64,000 nt of DNA. It comes from Salipiger pentaromativorans. GTDB taxonomy: Bacteria > Pseudomonadota > Alphaproteobacteria > Rhodobacterales > Rhodobacteraceae. The stretch spans positions 287,591 through 351,590 of the forward strand of contig NZ_JAMDHK010000001.1 in assembly GCF_024721115.1 (NCBI RefSeq). The letters run 5' to 3'. The position numbers were made by a program, and so were the translations under genes. Of this stretch, positions 35,092 to 45,507 are shown in pieces (within the stretch, counting starts at the first letter, position 1; the number at the start of each line of letters is the position of its first letter). Under the pieces are notes generated by a model. That model ran no database searches and had not been told where the DNA came from. It saw only the letters and a list, made by a program, of their open reading frames with translations.

Positions 35092-36744
35092 CTACCCCGC
35101 CAGCAGCGCCCGCGCCGCCGCGCGGGCCTCGGGCGTCACCGTGTCGCCCGAGAGCATCCGCGCCAGCTCGTCCTCGCGCGCGCCCGCATCGAGCGGTGTC
35201 ACCGTCGAGAGCGTCATCTCCTCGACCACCCGTTTCTGCACCCGCCAGTGATGCGCCCCGAGCGCCGCCACCTGCGGCGAATGGGTCACCACCAGCACCT
35301 GGCCGCCTGCGGCCAGCGCCTTCAGGCGCCGCCCCACCGCATCCGCCGTGGCACCGCCGACGCCCCGGTCGATCTCGTCGAAGATCATCGTCACGCCCCG
35401 GTTGCGCTCTTCCGAGAGGCAGACCTTCAGCGCCAGCAGGAAGCGCGACAGCTCCCCACCCGAGGCGATCTTGTTCAGCGGCCCCGCCGGCGCACCCGGA
35501 TTGGTCGCCACGGTAAAGGCCACCGCGTCGCGCCCCTCGGGCCCCGGTTCTCCGGCCTCCAGTTCGGTACGGAACAGCGCGCGCTCCATCTTCAGCGGCG
35601 CCAGCTCGGTCGCCATGGCCGCGTCGAGCCGCGCCGCCGCCGCGAGCCGCGCCGCGCTCAGCGCCGCCGCCGCCGCGTCATAAGCGCCATCCGCCTCGGC
35701 CACCGCGCGGGTCAGCTCGGCAATATCCTCCGCCCCGCGATCCAGCGCCGCCAGCCGTCCCGACAGCGCCGCCGCCAGCTCCGGCAACGCCTCGGGCGCA
35801 ACCTGATGCTTGCGCGCCAGCCCGCGAATGGCAAAGAGCCGCTCTTCGGTCACTTCCAGATCGTGAGGGTTGAACTCCAGCGCATCGAGGCAATCGGCCA
35901 CCTCGCGCCCGGCCTCATCGAGCTCGGCCATGGCGCGGGTCAATGCCGCGATGGCGCCTTCCAGCCGCCCCTCCGCCTTCTCCGCCGCGCCGTCCAGCCA
36001 GCGCAGCGCGTTCGCCATCGCGCCCTCCGCGCCCTCATAGCCAAGCGCGTCCGAGGCCCGCGCGATGTCCTCGCGGATGCGTTCCGCCGCCTGCATCATG
36101 CGGCGTTTGCTGTCCAGCTCCGCCTCTTCGCCCGGTTCCGGCGCAAGCGTTTCCAGCTCCTCGACCGCGTGGCGCAGAAACTCCTCTTCGGCGCGCATCT
36201 CGGCCAGCGCCGCCTCAGCCGCCTCCAGCCGCTTGCGCGCGGCACGGCGCTCGGCCCAGGCGGCGCGCACCGCCGCCAGCTCCGCCGCGATCCCGGCATA
36301 AGCATCCAGAATCGCGCGATGCCCCGAAGGGTTCAGCAGGCCCCGGTCGTCATGCTGCCCATGCAGCTCGACCAGCGTCTCCGAGAGCCGCCGCAGCACC
36401 TCTCCGCTGGCACGGCGGTCATTGACCCAGCCGGTCTTGCGCCCGTCCGCCGCGTTCACCCGCCGCAGGATCAGCTCGTCCGAAACCGGCAGCCCGGCCT
36501 CTTCCAGCACCGCCCGCGCCGCATGGCCCGGCGCCAGTTCGAACACCGCCGTCACCTCGCCCTGCGAAGCACCGCTGCGCACCAGCTCGGCCCGGCCGCG
36601 CCAGCCCAGGACGAATCCCAGCGAATCCAGCAGGATAGACTTTCCCGCCCCGGTTTCGCCGGTCAGCACGTTGAGACCCGGCTGGAACATCAGATCCAGC
36701 CGGTCGATAATCAGCATGTCCCGGATTTCAAGCGCCCGCAGCAT
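35092..36744 (-). CDS. recN: RecN: DNA double-strand-break repair SMC-like protein
   Basis: A 550-aa SMC-type ATPase. Walker A is GETGAGKSILLDS near residue 30, followed by a coiled-coil region rich in Ala, Glu and Arg (about 160-360), then the signature/Walker B region (SGGELSRFLLAL and MIFDEIDRGVGG) and VVTHSPQVAA. It is the last gene of the leftward dcw-linked run, after bamD. No LexA box was found in the short spacer ahead of it (36745-36777). Confidence 0.95.
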   Translation of the reverse strand: MLRALEIRDMLIIDRLDLMFQPGLNVLTGETGAGKSILLDSLGFVLGWRGRAELVRSGASQGEVTAVFELAPGHAARAVLEEAGLPVSDELILRRVNAADGRKTGWVNDRRASGEVLRRLSETLVELHGQHDDRGLLNPSGHRAILDAYAGIAAELAAVRAAWAERRAARKRLEAAEAALAEMRAEEEFLRHAVEELETLAPEPGEEAELDSKRRMMQAAERIREDIARASDALGYEGAEGAMANALRWLDGAAEKAEGRLEGAIAALTRAMAELDEAGREVADCLDALEFNPHDLEVTEERLFAIRGLARKHQVAPEALPELAAALSGRLAALDRGAEDIAELTRAVAEADGAYDAAAAALSAARLAAAARLDAAMATELAPLKMERALFRTELEAGEPGPEGRDAVAFTVATNPGAPAGPLNKIASGGELSRFLLALKVCLSEERNRGVTMIFDEIDRGVGGATADAVGRRLKALAAGGQVLVVTHSPQVAALGAHHWRVQKRVVEEMTLSTVTPLDAGAREDELARMLSGDTVTPEARAAARALLAG

Positions 36745-36777
36745 GATGCTCAGGACGGGGGGATGCCCCGCCTTCCC

Positions 36778-37632
36778 CTAGAGCCACTGGCCTTTGACCA
36801 TCTGGCGATAGATCTGCGACAACCAGTTGTCGCCCTTCGCCTTCATCTCCAGCCCCCGGCCCGTCAGCAGCTTGTAGCTGTCCTCGTACCAGTCGGTGCC
36901 CTGATAGTTGTAGCCCAGAATCGCCCCGGCGGTCTGTGCCTCGTCGGTCAGGCCCAGCGACAGATAGGCCTCGACCAGCCGGTGCAGCGCTTCGGGCGTG
37001 TGGGTGGTGGTCTGGAAATCCTCGACCACCGACCGGAACCGGTTGATCGCCGCGCCATAGTGCTGGCTCTTGAGGTAATAGCGGCCGATCTCCATCTCCT
37101 TGCCGGCGAGATGGTCGAAGGCGAGATCGAATTTGAGAATCGACGAACGCGCATATTCGGTGTCGGGATAACGCTCGATCACCGTGCGCAGCGACTGAAG
37201 CGCCTGGAAGGTCAGCCCCTGGTCCCGGCCCACTTCCTCGATCTGGTCGTAATAGCTGAGCGCCAGCAGATACTGCGCATAAGCCGCATCGTCATCGGTC
37301 GGATAGAAGTCGATGTACCGCTGCGCCGAGGCGCGGCTGTTCTCGTAATCCTTCTCGAGATGATAGGCATAGGCCTGCATGATCAGCGCGCGCTTTGCCC
37401 AGTCGGAATAGGGGTAAAGCCGCTCGACCTCGCCAAAGTAGAAGGCCGCCTGCTCGCCATCCTTGCGGTCGATTTCGAACTCGCCCCGCTCGTAGATCTG
37501 CTCGGCGCTGTAGGTCTCGATCGGCACGTTGCCACGGGCAAAGCCCGGCCGCTCCTGCGCCGTGCATCCGGCCATAAGAACGGCGTAAAAAGCCGCCCCG
37601 ATCACAATCTTCCGCGATCTGCCGCCTGCCAT
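36778..37632 (-). CDS. bamD: BamD: outer-membrane protein assembly lipoprotein
   Basis: A 284-aa lipoprotein of the BAM complex. A signal peptide ends in the lipobox LMAGC, followed by five TPR-like repeats (AAFYFGEVERLYPYSDWAK and similar). The ATG at 37632 has GAGGA 9 nt upstream, which is better than a TTG at 37641. It works at the periplasmic face of the outer membrane with BamA. It sits between lpxC and recN, a usual order in Rhodobacteraceae. Confidence 0.93.
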   Translation of the reverse strand: MAGGRSRKIVIGAAFYAVLMAGCTAQERPGFARGNVPIETYSAEQIYERGEFEIDRKDGEQAAFYFGEVERLYPYSDWAKRALIMQAYAYHLEKDYENSRASAQRYIDFYPTDDDAAYAQYLLALSYYDQIEEVGRDQGLTFQALQSLRTVIERYPDTEYARSSILKFDLAFDHLAGKEMEIGRYYLKSQHYGAAINRFRSVVEDFQTTTHTPEALHRLVEAYLSLGLTDEAQTAGAILGYNYQGTDWYEDSYKLLTGRGLEMKAKGDNWLSQIYRQMVKGQWL

Positions 37633-37746
37633 GCCCGACAATCCTCATATCCCTTGCACCGGACCGTTTCCGGTCTCTAGCACGGTCCTAGCACAGAAAA
37701 TTCCGGTGCAAAACGCCTTAACGGCGTTTTGAAGCCGGCGTCGCGT

Positions 37747-38676
37747 TCAGGCGACAGCGGGGATCTCGTCGCGCTCGACTCCGGCCCCCGGAAGACGGGC
37801 GGCAATGTCGCTGTCGCAAAGCGTCACGCGAAACGCGTCAGGCGTCGAGAACAGCTCACGCAGGAGCATGTTGGTGATGGCGTGCCCCGCCTTGTGCCCT
37901 TCGTAATGACCGATGATCGGCGCGCCGGCGGTGAACAGATCGCCCAGCGCATCCAGCATCTTGTGGCGCACCGCCTCGTCCGCGTGCCGAAGCCCGCCCG
38001 GCGACAGAACGCGCGCGCCGTCCACGACCACCGCGTTTTCATAGGTCCCGCCCAGCGCCAGACCGTTGGCCTGCATCGTCTCGACATCGGCCTGACGGCA
38101 GAAGGTGCGGCTGTCGCACAGTTCGCGCACGAAGGTGCCATTGGCGAGATTGACGCTTTTTTCCTGCGTGCCGATGGCCGCATCGTCGAAGTCGATGTGG
38201 AAATCCATGCTCGGCCCCGCGCCCGGCGCGGCCGGCGACAGCCGGGCCCAGCCCTTGGCGGTGTGCACCGAGACCGGCAGCAGCACCTCGATGGCACGAA
38301 CCGGGGCGCGCAGTTCACGCACGCCGCGAGCCAGGATGCCACGCACGAAAGGCGCCGCCGAGCCGTCGAGAATCGGCACTTCCGGCCCGTCGATCTCGAT
38401 CAGCGCGTTGTGCACGCCGCAGCCGGCGAGCGCCGCCATCACATGTTCGATGGTCGAGACCGAAACGCCGGCCCCGTTGACGATGCGGGTGCAGAGCGGG
38501 GTCACCTCGACGGCATCCCAGCGCGCGGGCACCAGCGTATCGCCCAGAAGAATGTCGGTCCGCTTGAACCAGATGCCGTGCTCGGCCATGGCCGGACGGA
38601 TCGTCATGCGGGCGGGTTTGCCCGAATGCAGGCCAACGCCCTGAAAGGTCACTGCGGAGCGGAGTGTCGTCTGCAC
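37747..38676 (-). CDS. lpxC: LpxC: UDP-3-O-acyl-N-acetylglucosamine deacetylase
   Basis: Zinc deacetylase committing step of lipid A synthesis, 309 aa. Ligand and active-site blocks are TIEHVMAALAGCGV, HKMLDALGDL and HKAGHAITN. The start is taken as GTG at 38676 because GAGGTG lies 6 nt before it and the protein then begins at QTTLRSAVTFQGVGLHSG, as in the family; a longer frame begins at 38712. It is downstream of the ftsZ terminator and likely has its own promoter in 38677-38855. Confidence 0.94.
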   Translation of the reverse strand: MQTTLRSAVTFQGVGLHSGKPARMTIRPAMAEHGIWFKRTDILLGDTLVPARWDAVEVTPLCTRIVNGAGVSVSTIEHVMAALAGCGVHNALIEIDGPEVPILDGSAAPFVRGILARGVRELRAPVRAIEVLLPVSVHTAKGWARLSPAAPGAGPSMDFHIDFDDAAIGTQEKSVNLANGTFVRELCDSRTFCRQADVETMQANGLALGGTYENAVVVDGARVLSPGGLRHADEAVRHKMLDALGDLFTAGAPIIGHYEGHKAGHAITNMLLRELFSTPDAFRVTLCDSDIAARLPGAGVERDEIPAVA

Positions 38677-38856
38677 GTGGTTCACCTCGGTCACCAGAGC
38701 CCGCCTCCCCAATGGCGGCTCCTTCGAATTTCGGGATACAGAGCCCCCCCTGTCATCTCAAATCAAAGATTGTAACCGGTTGAAACATCGCCGTAACAGG
38801 ATGCGCAAAACCCCGCCCAGCGCCGGGATGCGGAAAGTAATTCATTGATAAGAAAC

Positions 38857-38887
38857 GAAAAACGCCCCCGGAAACCGGGGGCGTTTT
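38857..38887 (-). terminator. Rho-independent terminator after ftsZ
   Basis: The arms GCCCCCGG and CCGGGGGC enclose a TTT loop (read leftward) and are followed on that strand by GTTTTTCGTT. It begins 22 bp after the ftsZ stop codon. It should separate ftsZ from lpxC transcription. Confidence 0.88.
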
Positions 38888-38908
38888 CGCGCGTGATAAC
38901 GCGAGATG

Positions 38909-40579
38909 TCAGTTGGCCTGACGCCGCAGGAAGGCCGGGATCTCGATCCGGTCCTGATCGTGCGCCTCTTCCGGATCTGCCACCGGGGCCGGCTGATGCG
39001 CCTGCATCGGCGGCTGCTGGCGGCGCGGCGCGGCGGGCGCCTCCTGGGTGTGGCCGGTCATCCGGTTGATCAGCGAGTTGATGCCGAAGCGGGGCTTGTC
39101 CCCTTCTGCCGCGCGCGCGACACCGGCGGGCTGTTGCGGCTGCATCTGCTGCTGCGGGCGCGGCGCATGCCCGGCGGGCTGCTGACGGCTGCGGGCGGCA
39201 GCGGCCTGAAGGCGGGCCAGCGCGTCGGGCGACGGCGTGCCGGGGGCCGGCGCACGCGGCGCGACAAAGGTGTCGGGCTCGGCCTCGAGCGCATCGGGCT
39301 GCGGCTGGAACTGCGCAACCTGCGGACGATAGGCCGGCGGCGGCAGATCGTCGGCAGCCGGAGCGGCGGCGGCGGGTATCTCTTCTTCGAAGAGGCTGTC
39401 CATCGGTTCCTCGGCAGCGCGCGCGCTGTGCAGGTTCTCGAAGAGCGACGGCTCGTCCTCTTCGTATTCCGGCTCGGCCACCTGAGCGGCAACCGGGGTC
39501 GCCACCGGCGCGGGGGCCGGAGCCGGTGCGGGCGCCGGGGCCTCTTCGACCATGGTCGGCTGCAGCGGCTCCGAGAGCTTGCGGCGCGGCACCGGAACAT
39601 CCGAATGCACGTTGGACGCGTCGATCCCGGTCGCCACGACCGACACGCGCATCATGCCTTCCATGCTGTCGTCCAGCGTCGAGCCGACGATGATATTCGC
39701 ATCGGCATCCACTTCCTCGCGGATGCGGTTCGCGGCTTCGTCCAGCTCGAACAGCGTCAGGTCGTGGCCGCCGGTGATGTTGATCAGCACGCCCTTGGCG
39801 CCCTTCAGCGAGATCTCGTCGAGCAGCGGGTTGGCGATGGCCTTCTCGGCGGCCTGGATCGCGCGTTCCTCGCCCTCGGCCTCGCCGGTGCCCATCATCG
39901 CCTTGCCCATCTCGTCCATCACCGAGCGGACGTCGGCGAAATCGAGGTTGATGAGGCCCGGGCGCACCATCAGATCGGAGATGCCCTTCACGCCCTGATA
40001 CAGAACGTTGTCGGCCATCGAGAAGGCTTCGGTGAAGGTGGTCTTTTCGTTGGCGAGACGGAACAGGTTCTGGTTCGGGATGATGATCAGCGTATCCACG
40101 ACCTTTTGCAGCGCCTCGACGCCGTCCTCGGCCTGCTTCATCCGCTTGGCGCCCTCGAACTGGAAGGGCTTGGTCACCACGCCGACGGTCAGCACGCCCA
40201 GCTCACGCGCGGCCTGCGCGATGATCGGCGCGGCGCCGGTGCCGGTGCCGCCGCCCATGCCGGCGGTGATGAAACACATATGCGCGCCGGCCAGATGATC
40301 GACGATCTGCTCGATGCTCTCCTCGGCGGCGGCGGCGCCGACCGATGCGCGGGCGCCCGCGCCCAGCCCCTCGGTCACCTTGACGCCAAGCTGCACCCGG
40401 TTCTGCGCCATGCTCTGCTGCAGGGCCTGCGCATCGGTGTTGGCGGTGACGAAATCCACCCCCTCGAGCTGCTGGGCGATCATGTTGTTGACGGCATTGC
40501 CGCCGGCACCGCCCACACCGAAGACCGTGATCCGGGGCTTCAGCTCTTCCTGGCCGGGCATCGAGAGGTTGAGTGTCAT
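38909..40579 (-). CDS. ftsZ: FtsZ: cell division GTPase
   Basis: Tubulin-like division protein, 556 aa, long for bacteria because of the C-terminal linker. The GTP-binding domain includes [13 protein letters not shown] and the tubulin signature [10 protein letters not shown]; the synergy-loop block is also clear. The linker (about 335-540) is rich in Pro, Ala and Gln. The end carries the conserved FtsA/ZipA-binding tail ([12 protein letters not shown]). The ATG at 40579 was chosen since it begins MTLNLSMPG; an upstream ATG region has no conserved sequence. It is separated from ftsA by an unusually long 434-bp spacer. Confidence 0.96.
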   Translation of the reverse strand: MTLNLSMPGQEELKPRITVFGVGGAGGNAVNNMIAQQLEGVDFVTANTDAQALQQSMAQNRVQLGVKVTEGLGAGARASVGAAAAEESIEQIVDHLAGAHMCFITAGMGGGTGTGAAPIIAQAARELGVLTVGVVTKPFQFEGAKRMKQAEDGVEALQKVVDTLIIIPNQNLFRLANEKTTFTEAFSMADNVLYQGVKGISDLMVRPGLINLDFADVRSVMDEMGKAMMGTGEAEGEERAIQAAEKAIANPLLDEISLKGAKGVLINITGGHDLTLFELDEAANRIREEVDADANIIVGSTLDDSMEGMMRVSVVATGIDASNVHSDVPVPRRKLSEPLQPTMVEEAPAPAPAPAPAPVATPVAAQVAEPEYEEDEPSLFENLHSARAAEEPMDSLFEEEIPAAAAPAADDLPPPAYRPQVAQFQPQPDALEAEPDTFVAPRAPAPGTPSPDALARLQAAAARSRQQPAGHAPRPQQQMQPQQPAGVARAAEGDKPRFGINSLINRMTGHTQEAPAAPRRQQPPMQAHQPAPVADPEEAHDQDRIEIPAFLRRQAN

Positions 40580-40880
40580 GTGCTTGTCCGCCTGTCTTTT
40601 ATGACTTGTTACACGCCTGTCCTGCGCCTTTGGGGCCAATTCTTACCGACATCCGAGGCGTCGGTCACGCAAAAAACGCAGAATTGCCACGAAATATAGG
40701 GGGATTCTGGGGGTACGCGCGCGGGATTTCGCCGAAACCGCTAGATTTTGCGGAGCGCGCCGTTTTGCGCGCAAAAAGCCACCACGCGACACACCGGCAT
40801 TGCGGTCGCCGTCAGGTTGTTTCCGTCTCGTTCCGGGAGGCCTGCCCGACATCCCTCGCCCTGCGTCTTGTGCACAGGTC

Positions 40881-40889
40881 TGTGGATAA
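40881..40889 (-). promoter_or_regulatory. Consensus DnaA box upstream of ftsZ
   Basis: TGTGGATAA reads TTATCCACA on the ftsZ-coding strand, an exact match to the DnaA-box consensus. It is about 300 bp ahead of the ftsZ start codon. A weaker TTGTGCACA lies 9 bp to its left. DnaA binding in vivo is inferred. Confidence 0.6.
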
Positions 40890-40954
40890 GCTAGCAGAGT
40901 CGCCTCCTGCCGTCACCCCGATTTCCGCCGGCCGGACGCGCTTTTGCGCGCCCC

Positions 40955-40985
40955 GCCCTTTCATCTTTCCGCAAAGACTCGAAAC
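40955..40985 (-). repeat. Dispersed element, copy near the 3' end of ftsA
   Basis: Read leftward it is TTTCGAGTCTTT, two bases, then GGAAAGATGAAAGGGC. The last 16 bases are identical to copies at 51213-51228 and 58076-58091. Confidence 0.85.
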
Positions 40986-41013
40986 GGCCCTGCCCCTCCC
41001 AGGGGCGCGCCGC

Positions 41014-42345
41014 TCACCAGTTGTCGCGGAACCATTTCACCGCCCGGCGCAGCGACCGGGCCGGGTATTTCTCGACCGGAATCTCGAAATCCCACCATTC
41101 GTCCTGCGGATGCGCTGCAAAGAGGCACATGCCCACGGCGCTGGCAAAGCCCGGCCCCGTCGCCGCCTGCGGCAGCCCGTGCACGCGCAGCGGCCGGCCC
41201 AGACGCACCTGCGAGCCCAGAATGCGGCTCGCCAGCCCGTCGAGCCCGGGGATCTGGCTTGCCGCCCCGGTCAGCACGATCTGCTGGCTCGGCATGTGGT
41301 CGAAGCCCGCCGCGTCGAGACAGGCGCGCACCTCTTCCAGAATTTCCTCGACCCGCGGCCGCATGATGCCGATCAGCTCGGCGCGGCTCACCTGCCGCCG
41401 GTCGTGGTGCCAGTCGCCGGTATCGCCCGAGATCTCGATCATCTCGCGGTCGTCCATGCCGGTGGCGACGACACCGCCGTAAAAGGTCTTGATCCGCTCG
41501 GCCATCGCCATGGGGATTTGCAGCCCCATGGAAATATCCCCGGTCACATGGTTGCCGCCCATCTGCACGGCATCCGCATAGATCATGTGTTTCTTCATGA
41601 AGATCGACACGCCGGTGGCGCCGCCGCCCATGTCGATACAGGCCGCGCCCAGCTCCTGCTCGTCCTCGACCAGCGCCGCAATGCCGCTGGCATAGGCGGA
41701 CGAGGCCAGCCCCGCCAGTTCCAGATCGCAGCGCTTGACGCAATGGGCGATATTCTGGATCGCCTGGGCGTTCACCGTCAGCATATGCATGTCGGTGGCC
41801 AGAACCTGGCCGATCTGCCCGCGCGGATCGTTCAGCCCGGACCGGTGGTCGAGCGCGAAATTCACCGGCTGCGCGTGCAGCACCTCGCGGCCATGGCCGA
41901 AGTCCGGCACGTCGCAGGCCGACAGCACCCGCGCCACATCCTGTTCGGTCACCACGGTGCTTTCCACCTCGACCTGCCCCGCCAGCCCGTAGCTGCGCGG
42001 CTCGGCGCCCGAGAAACAGACGATCACGTGATCGACCCGGATGCCCGCCATCTTCTGCGCCGCCTGCACGGCGGTGCGGATGGCGCGCTCGGTCTCGCCC
42101 ATGGCGGCGATCTCGCCGAATTTCACCCCGCGCGAGCGGGTCGTGGCGGCGCCGATCACCCGGAACCCCGACTGGCCGGCCAACGAGCCCACCCCGTCGT
42201 CGCCCATCTTTTCACTGCCATCGAAGCGCAGCACCAGACAGGCGATCTTGGAACTGCCCACGTCCAGGATCGCCACAACCCCCCGCTGCATCGCCGCCTT
42301 GCGCATGTTGCGCATGGCCCGCTGGGATTCATAGAGCTCGATCAT
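41014..42345 (-). CDS. ftsA: FtsA: actin-like membrane tether of the divisome
   Basis: A 443-aa actin-fold ATPase that recruits FtsZ to the membrane. ATP-binding blocks AILDVGSSKIACLV and CIDMGGGATGVSIF are visible; the SHS2/1C domain lies at about 100-190. The C-terminal amphipathic helix is RSLRRAVKWFRDNW. The ATG at 42345 overlaps the ftsQ stop codon (TAATG). Confidence 0.95.
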   Translation of the reverse strand: MIELYESQRAMRNMRKAAMQRGVVAILDVGSSKIACLVLRFDGSEKMGDDGVGSLAGQSGFRVIGAATTRSRGVKFGEIAAMGETERAIRTAVQAAQKMAGIRVDHVIVCFSGAEPRSYGLAGQVEVESTVVTEQDVARVLSACDVPDFGHGREVLHAQPVNFALDHRSGLNDPRGQIGQVLATDMHMLTVNAQAIQNIAHCVKRCDLELAGLASSAYASGIAALVEDEQELGAACIDMGGGATGVSIFMKKHMIYADAVQMGGNHVTGDISMGLQIPMAMAERIKTFYGGVVATGMDDREMIEISGDTGDWHHDRRQVSRAELIGIMRPRVEEILEEVRACLDAAGFDHMPSQQIVLTGAASQIPGLDGLASRILGSQVRLGRPLRVHGLPQAATGPGFASAVGMCLFAAHPQDEWWDFEIPVEKYPARSLRRAVKWFRDNW

Positions 42346-43229
42346 TATTGGTTTTCTCCGGTCTCCATGGCCTTGATCCGCCAGTATTCGCCTATCGCCT
42401 CGCCGTTCAACCGCAGCGTCGGACGCTGCGGCAGGCGCAGATCCACCGCCGCGATGTCGCGCGCGAGCATGTCCACCGCCTGATCCATGGCAATGGCGCG
42501 CTCCAGCGCGCGCACGGCGTCCTTTTCGGGCAGCAGGATGCGTTGACCGCGATCCAGCACCACATCCCAGCGCCGCTCGCCGATCCGCTCGAGCCCGCGC
42601 AGCCGCCCGCTCAGCGGCGCCGCGGCGGCAATCAGCGCCACCGCCTCGGGCACATGCGCATCGGCGCCCTTGCCCGCGACCACCGGAAGCTGCGGATACT
42701 CCGCCCGCGACAGCGCCGGCCCGACGCGGGCACCCAGACGGTCGAGCAGCTCCAGCTCGCCCCCCTCGCGCCACAGCACCGCCGGCACACGCTCGGTCAC
42801 GTCGATCTGAAGCACCCCGCCCTGACGAATGCGCAGTTGCACCTTCCGGACCGCGTCCAGCCCCGAAATCGTCTCGCGCATGTGGTCGAGATCGAGATCG
42901 AAGGAGCTGACGGGAAAATCAATCGGCAAAATCTCGCGGATGTCCTCGGCAACCCCGGAACTGGCGCCGTCGATCGCCATGAGGTTGACCATGAACTCGG
43001 GCCGCGTCTCGACCTGGTTGCGCAGCGCCGCGATGCCATCGACCACGGCGGTGCGGTGATCCTCGTAGGAGAAATACCAGCTTGTCGCGCCGAAACCGAT
43101 CAGCGCCGGCAGACCGACCCGCAGCGCCAGGCGAAAGAGCGGCGTGAGCATCAGCCGTTCGATGCGGTAGGTCAGACGCGAGGGCGCCGGGTCGGGGCGG
43201 TGGACCTGCGACGCGGGGGGCTCGGTCAT
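42345..43229 (-). CDS. ftsQ: FtsQ: cell division protein
   Basis: Bitopic membrane protein, 294 aa. A single membrane segment near residues 35-55 ([20 protein letters not shown]) is followed by a POTRA domain (about 75-150) and the FtsQ beta domain. It links FtsL/FtsB to the rest of the divisome in the periplasm. The ATG at 43229 overlaps the ddl stop by four bases; the open frame upstream is not conserved. Confidence 0.93.
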   Translation of the reverse strand: MTEPPASQVHRPDPAPSRLTYRIERLMLTPLFRLALRVGLPALIGFGATSWYFSYEDHRTAVVDGIAALRNQVETRPEFMVNLMAIDGASSGVAEDIREILPIDFPVSSFDLDLDHMRETISGLDAVRKVQLRIRQGGVLQIDVTERVPAVLWREGGELELLDRLGARVGPALSRAEYPQLPVVAGKGADAHVPEAVALIAAAAPLSGRLRGLERIGERRWDVVLDRGQRILLPEKDAVRALERAIAMDQAVDMLARDIAAVDLRLPQRPTLRLNGEAIGEYWRIKAMETGENQ

Positions 43230-44140
43230 CGGTTGCAAGATGCGTCCTCCACAAGCCAGCGACAGAACTGCCCGAAGGAGTAGCCGAAAAGCTGCGCCTG
43301 TTCGGGCACCAGCGAGGTCGGCGTCATGCCCGGCTGGGTATTGGTTTCCAGCAGCACCAGCCCCGCCAGCCCCTTGCGCTCGTCCCAGCGAAAATCGGTG
43401 CGGCTGGTGCCCCGGCAACCCAGCGCCTGATGCGCGCGCAACGCATAGTCGAGACAGGCGTCGAAGATCTCCTGCGGGATCTCGGCGGGCAGCACATGGC
43501 GCGACCCGCCCGCCTTGTATTTGGCGTCGTAATCGTACCAGCCCTCGGTGAGGATGTCGGTCACGGTCAGCGCCCGGTCGCCCATCACCGTGGTGGTCAG
43601 CTCGCGCCCCGGCACATAGGCCTCGACCATCAGCGTCTCGGGCATCTCTGCGGCGAGGCGCGGTGGCGAATTGGCCCCTTCCTGCACCAGATAGACACCC
43701 ACGGAGGAGCCCTCGTTATAAGGCTTCACCACATAGGGCGGCGCCATGACATGGCGCGCTTCGATCTCGGATTTATCGGCCAGACAGCTTTCGACCACCG
43801 GCAGCCCGGCGGCGCGATAGACCTGTTTGGTGCGTTCCTTGTCCATGGCCAGCGCCGAGGCCAGCACACCGGAATGGGTATAGGGTAGCCCCAACCATTC
43901 CAGCAGCCCCTGCACGCAGCCATCCTCGCCCCAACGGCCATGCAGCGCGTTGAACACGACATCGGGCGCGAGTGCGGTCAGCACCTGCGCCAGATCGGGG
44001 CCGGCATCGACCTCGGTGACCTGGAATCCTTCATCCCTCAAAGCGGCGGCACATTCCCGCCCGGAACTGAGCGACACCTCACGTTCGGAGGAAGGTCCGC
44101 CCAACAATACCGCCACTTTCGGGTTTGCCCTGCTCGACAT
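43226..44140 (-). CDS. ddl: Ddl: D-alanine--D-alanine ligase
   Basis: ATP-grasp ligase, 304 aa, supplying D-Ala-D-Ala for peptidoglycan. Family blocks are [50 protein letters not shown], and the C-terminal [15 protein letters not shown]. The ATG at 44140 fits the family; a TTG at 44146 is also possible. The 130-bp spacer to murB holds several GC hairpins (for example GGGGC...GCCCC at 44163-44177). Confidence 0.95.
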   Translation of the reverse strand: MSSRANPKVAVLLGGPSSEREVSLSSGRECAAALRDEGFQVTEVDAGPDLAQVLTALAPDVVFNALHGRWGEDGCVQGLLEWLGLPYTHSGVLASALAMDKERTKQVYRAAGLPVVESCLADKSEIEARHVMAPPYVVKPYNEGSSVGVYLVQEGANSPPRLAAEMPETLMVEAYVPGRELTTTVMGDRALTVTDILTEGWYDYDAKYKAGGSRHVLPAEIPQEIFDACLDYALRAHQALGCRGTSRTDFRWDERKGLAGLVLLETNTQPGMTPTSLVPEQAQLFGYSFGQFCRWLVEDASCNR

Positions 44141-44270
44141 CCCCAAAACCGCCTCGAATGACGGGGCTTTGCGCCCCTTGTTCTGCCTTGGGGGTGGTCC
44201 CCCTTATCTGCAGCAACCTTGCTCTTGGTTGCGCGGGCTGCTGCGCCCGTATTGCGCCGTTTTTACGGCG

Positions 44271-45200
44271 TCAGGTCTTTGCGGGTTCACCGACCCGCAT
44301 GATTTCCCAATGTAACTCTATTCCGCTGTGTTGGAAAACCCTTTTTCGCACCTCCTCGCCCAATCCTTCCAGATCGGCGGCGGTTGCCTCTCCGGTGTTC
44401 ACCAGAAAGTTGGAATGCTTGGGCGACATCTGCGCCCCGCCCCGGGTGGCGCCGCGCATTCCCGCATCGTCGATCACCTTCCAGGCCTTCAGCTCGTGGC
44501 TGTCGTCGGCCCGGCCCGTAGAGCTGAATCCCGACGGGTTGCGGAAGGTGGAGCCGGCGCTGCGGTCCTTCGTGGGCTGCGTCTCGTCGCGCTTGCGAAG
44601 CTGCGCGGCCATCTGCGCCTCCAGCGCCGCGGGATCGCCCTCGGCCCCTTCGAACACTGCCTCGATCAGCACCCAGCCCTCGGGCAGCGTGCTTTGCCGG
44701 TAGCCGAGGCGCAGATCCTCCGGGCGCAAGGTCACCAGCGCGCCCTCGCGGGTCACCGCCCGCGCCTCGACCAGATGGTCGGCCACATAGCTGCCGTAGC
44801 AGCCCGCGTTCATCCGCACCGCGCCGCCGACGCTGCCCGGGATGGTGCGCAGAAAAGTCAGATCGACCCCCGCCTCGGCGGCCCGCCTGGCCACATGGGA
44901 ATCCAGCGCCGCGGCCCCGGCGGTGACCCGGCGGCCCGTGACCGAAATGCCGTTGAAGCCCCGCCCCAGCCGGATCACCACGGCGCGAAGACCGCCGTCG
45001 CGCACGATGAGGTTCGAGCCGACGCCCATGGGAAAGACCGCCCGCCCGGCGGGCAGCGCGCGCAGGAAGGCTTGCAGATCCTCCAGATCGGCGGGCTGAA
45101 AGAACAGCTCGGCCGGGCCGCCCACGCGCAGCCAGGTCAGTTCGGACAGCGGGCGGTTCGGCACCAGCCGTCCACGGGTCTCGGGAAGCGTCTCAGTCAT
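44271..45200 (-). CDS. murB: MurB: UDP-N-acetylenolpyruvoylglucosamine reductase
   Basis: FAD enzyme that makes UDP-MurNAc, 309 aa. The FAD-binding region has [18 protein letters not shown] and [13 protein letters not shown]; catalytic residues sit in [28 protein letters not shown] (Ser of the proton relay) and HSNFLVNTG. The ATG at 45200 overlaps the end of the small membrane protein gene by 8 bp. Confidence 0.95.
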   Translation of the reverse strand: MTETLPETRGRLVPNRPLSELTWLRVGGPAELFFQPADLEDLQAFLRALPAGRAVFPMGVGSNLIVRDGGLRAVVIRLGRGFNGISVTGRRVTAGAAALDSHVARRAAEAGVDLTFLRTIPGSVGGAVRMNAGCYGSYVADHLVEARAVTREGALVTLRPEDLRLGYRQSTLPEGWVLIEAVFEGAEGDPAALEAQMAAQLRKRDETQPTKDRSAGSTFRNPSGFSSTGRADDSHELKAWKVIDDAGMRGATRGGAQMSPKHSNFLVNTGEATAADLEGLGEEVRKRVFQHSGIELHWEIMRVGEPAKT

Positions 45201-45477
45201 GCCCCGCCTTCTGCCCTCTCCGCCGCCTGCGGTAAAGCCCCAGCGCCGCACCAAGGCAGAGCCCCAGCAGCGCCGGCGTCAGCATCAGCCAGAGCACGAT
45301 CGTGTGGCCCAGCACATCCCAGCCCTGCGCGGCCCGCGCCGCCGCAAGCGTCCAGATCATCGCGCCCGCAAGCGCGGCCAGCAGCGCCAGCCCCCAGCCG
45401 CCGCGTCCCGTCCATCCCAGCCAATAGCCCGGCAGCGCGCCAAGACCGAGCGCGATCAGGGGCATCGCATAGATCAT
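45193..45477 (-). CDS. Small membrane protein of unknown function in the dcw cluster
   Basis: A 94-aa hydrophobic protein with two or three membrane segments (about 5-22, 27-45 and 55-80) and a C-terminal basic tail (RRRRRGQK). No family is recognised with confidence. It lies between the DUF2484 gene and murB and overlaps murB, so it is co-transcribed with cell-wall genes. Confidence 0.65.
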   Translation of the reverse strand: MIYAMPLIALGLGALPGYWLGWTGRGGWGLALLAALAGAMIWTLAAARAAQGWDVLGHTIVLWLMLTPALLGLCLGAALGLYRRRRRGQKAGHD

Positions 45478-45507
45478 CCGCGCCTTGCCGCGCCGCGCTG
45501 CGGGCGT

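Larger units (their letters stand above)
40580..41013 (-). other. Gene-free ftsA-ftsZ spacer
   Basis: This 434-bp gap before ftsZ has no plausible gene. It holds a consensus DnaA box (40881-40889), hairpins at 40755-40772 (GCGCGC arms) and 40937-40950 (CGCGC arms), three GANTC methylation sites (40703, 40897, 40976) and one copy of a dispersed repeat (40955-40985). The length and content suggest dedicated ftsZ promoters. Three GANTC sites is only slightly more than expected by chance. Confidence 0.7.

Noticed and set aside
36745-36777. LexA box in front of recN
   Set aside because: The spacer is only 33 bp and holds no GAAC-N7-GAAC or GTTC-N7-GTTC.
40703-40980. GANTC sites as proof of cell-cycle control of ftsZ
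   Set aside because: Three sites in 434 bp is close to the chance number, so kept only as context.
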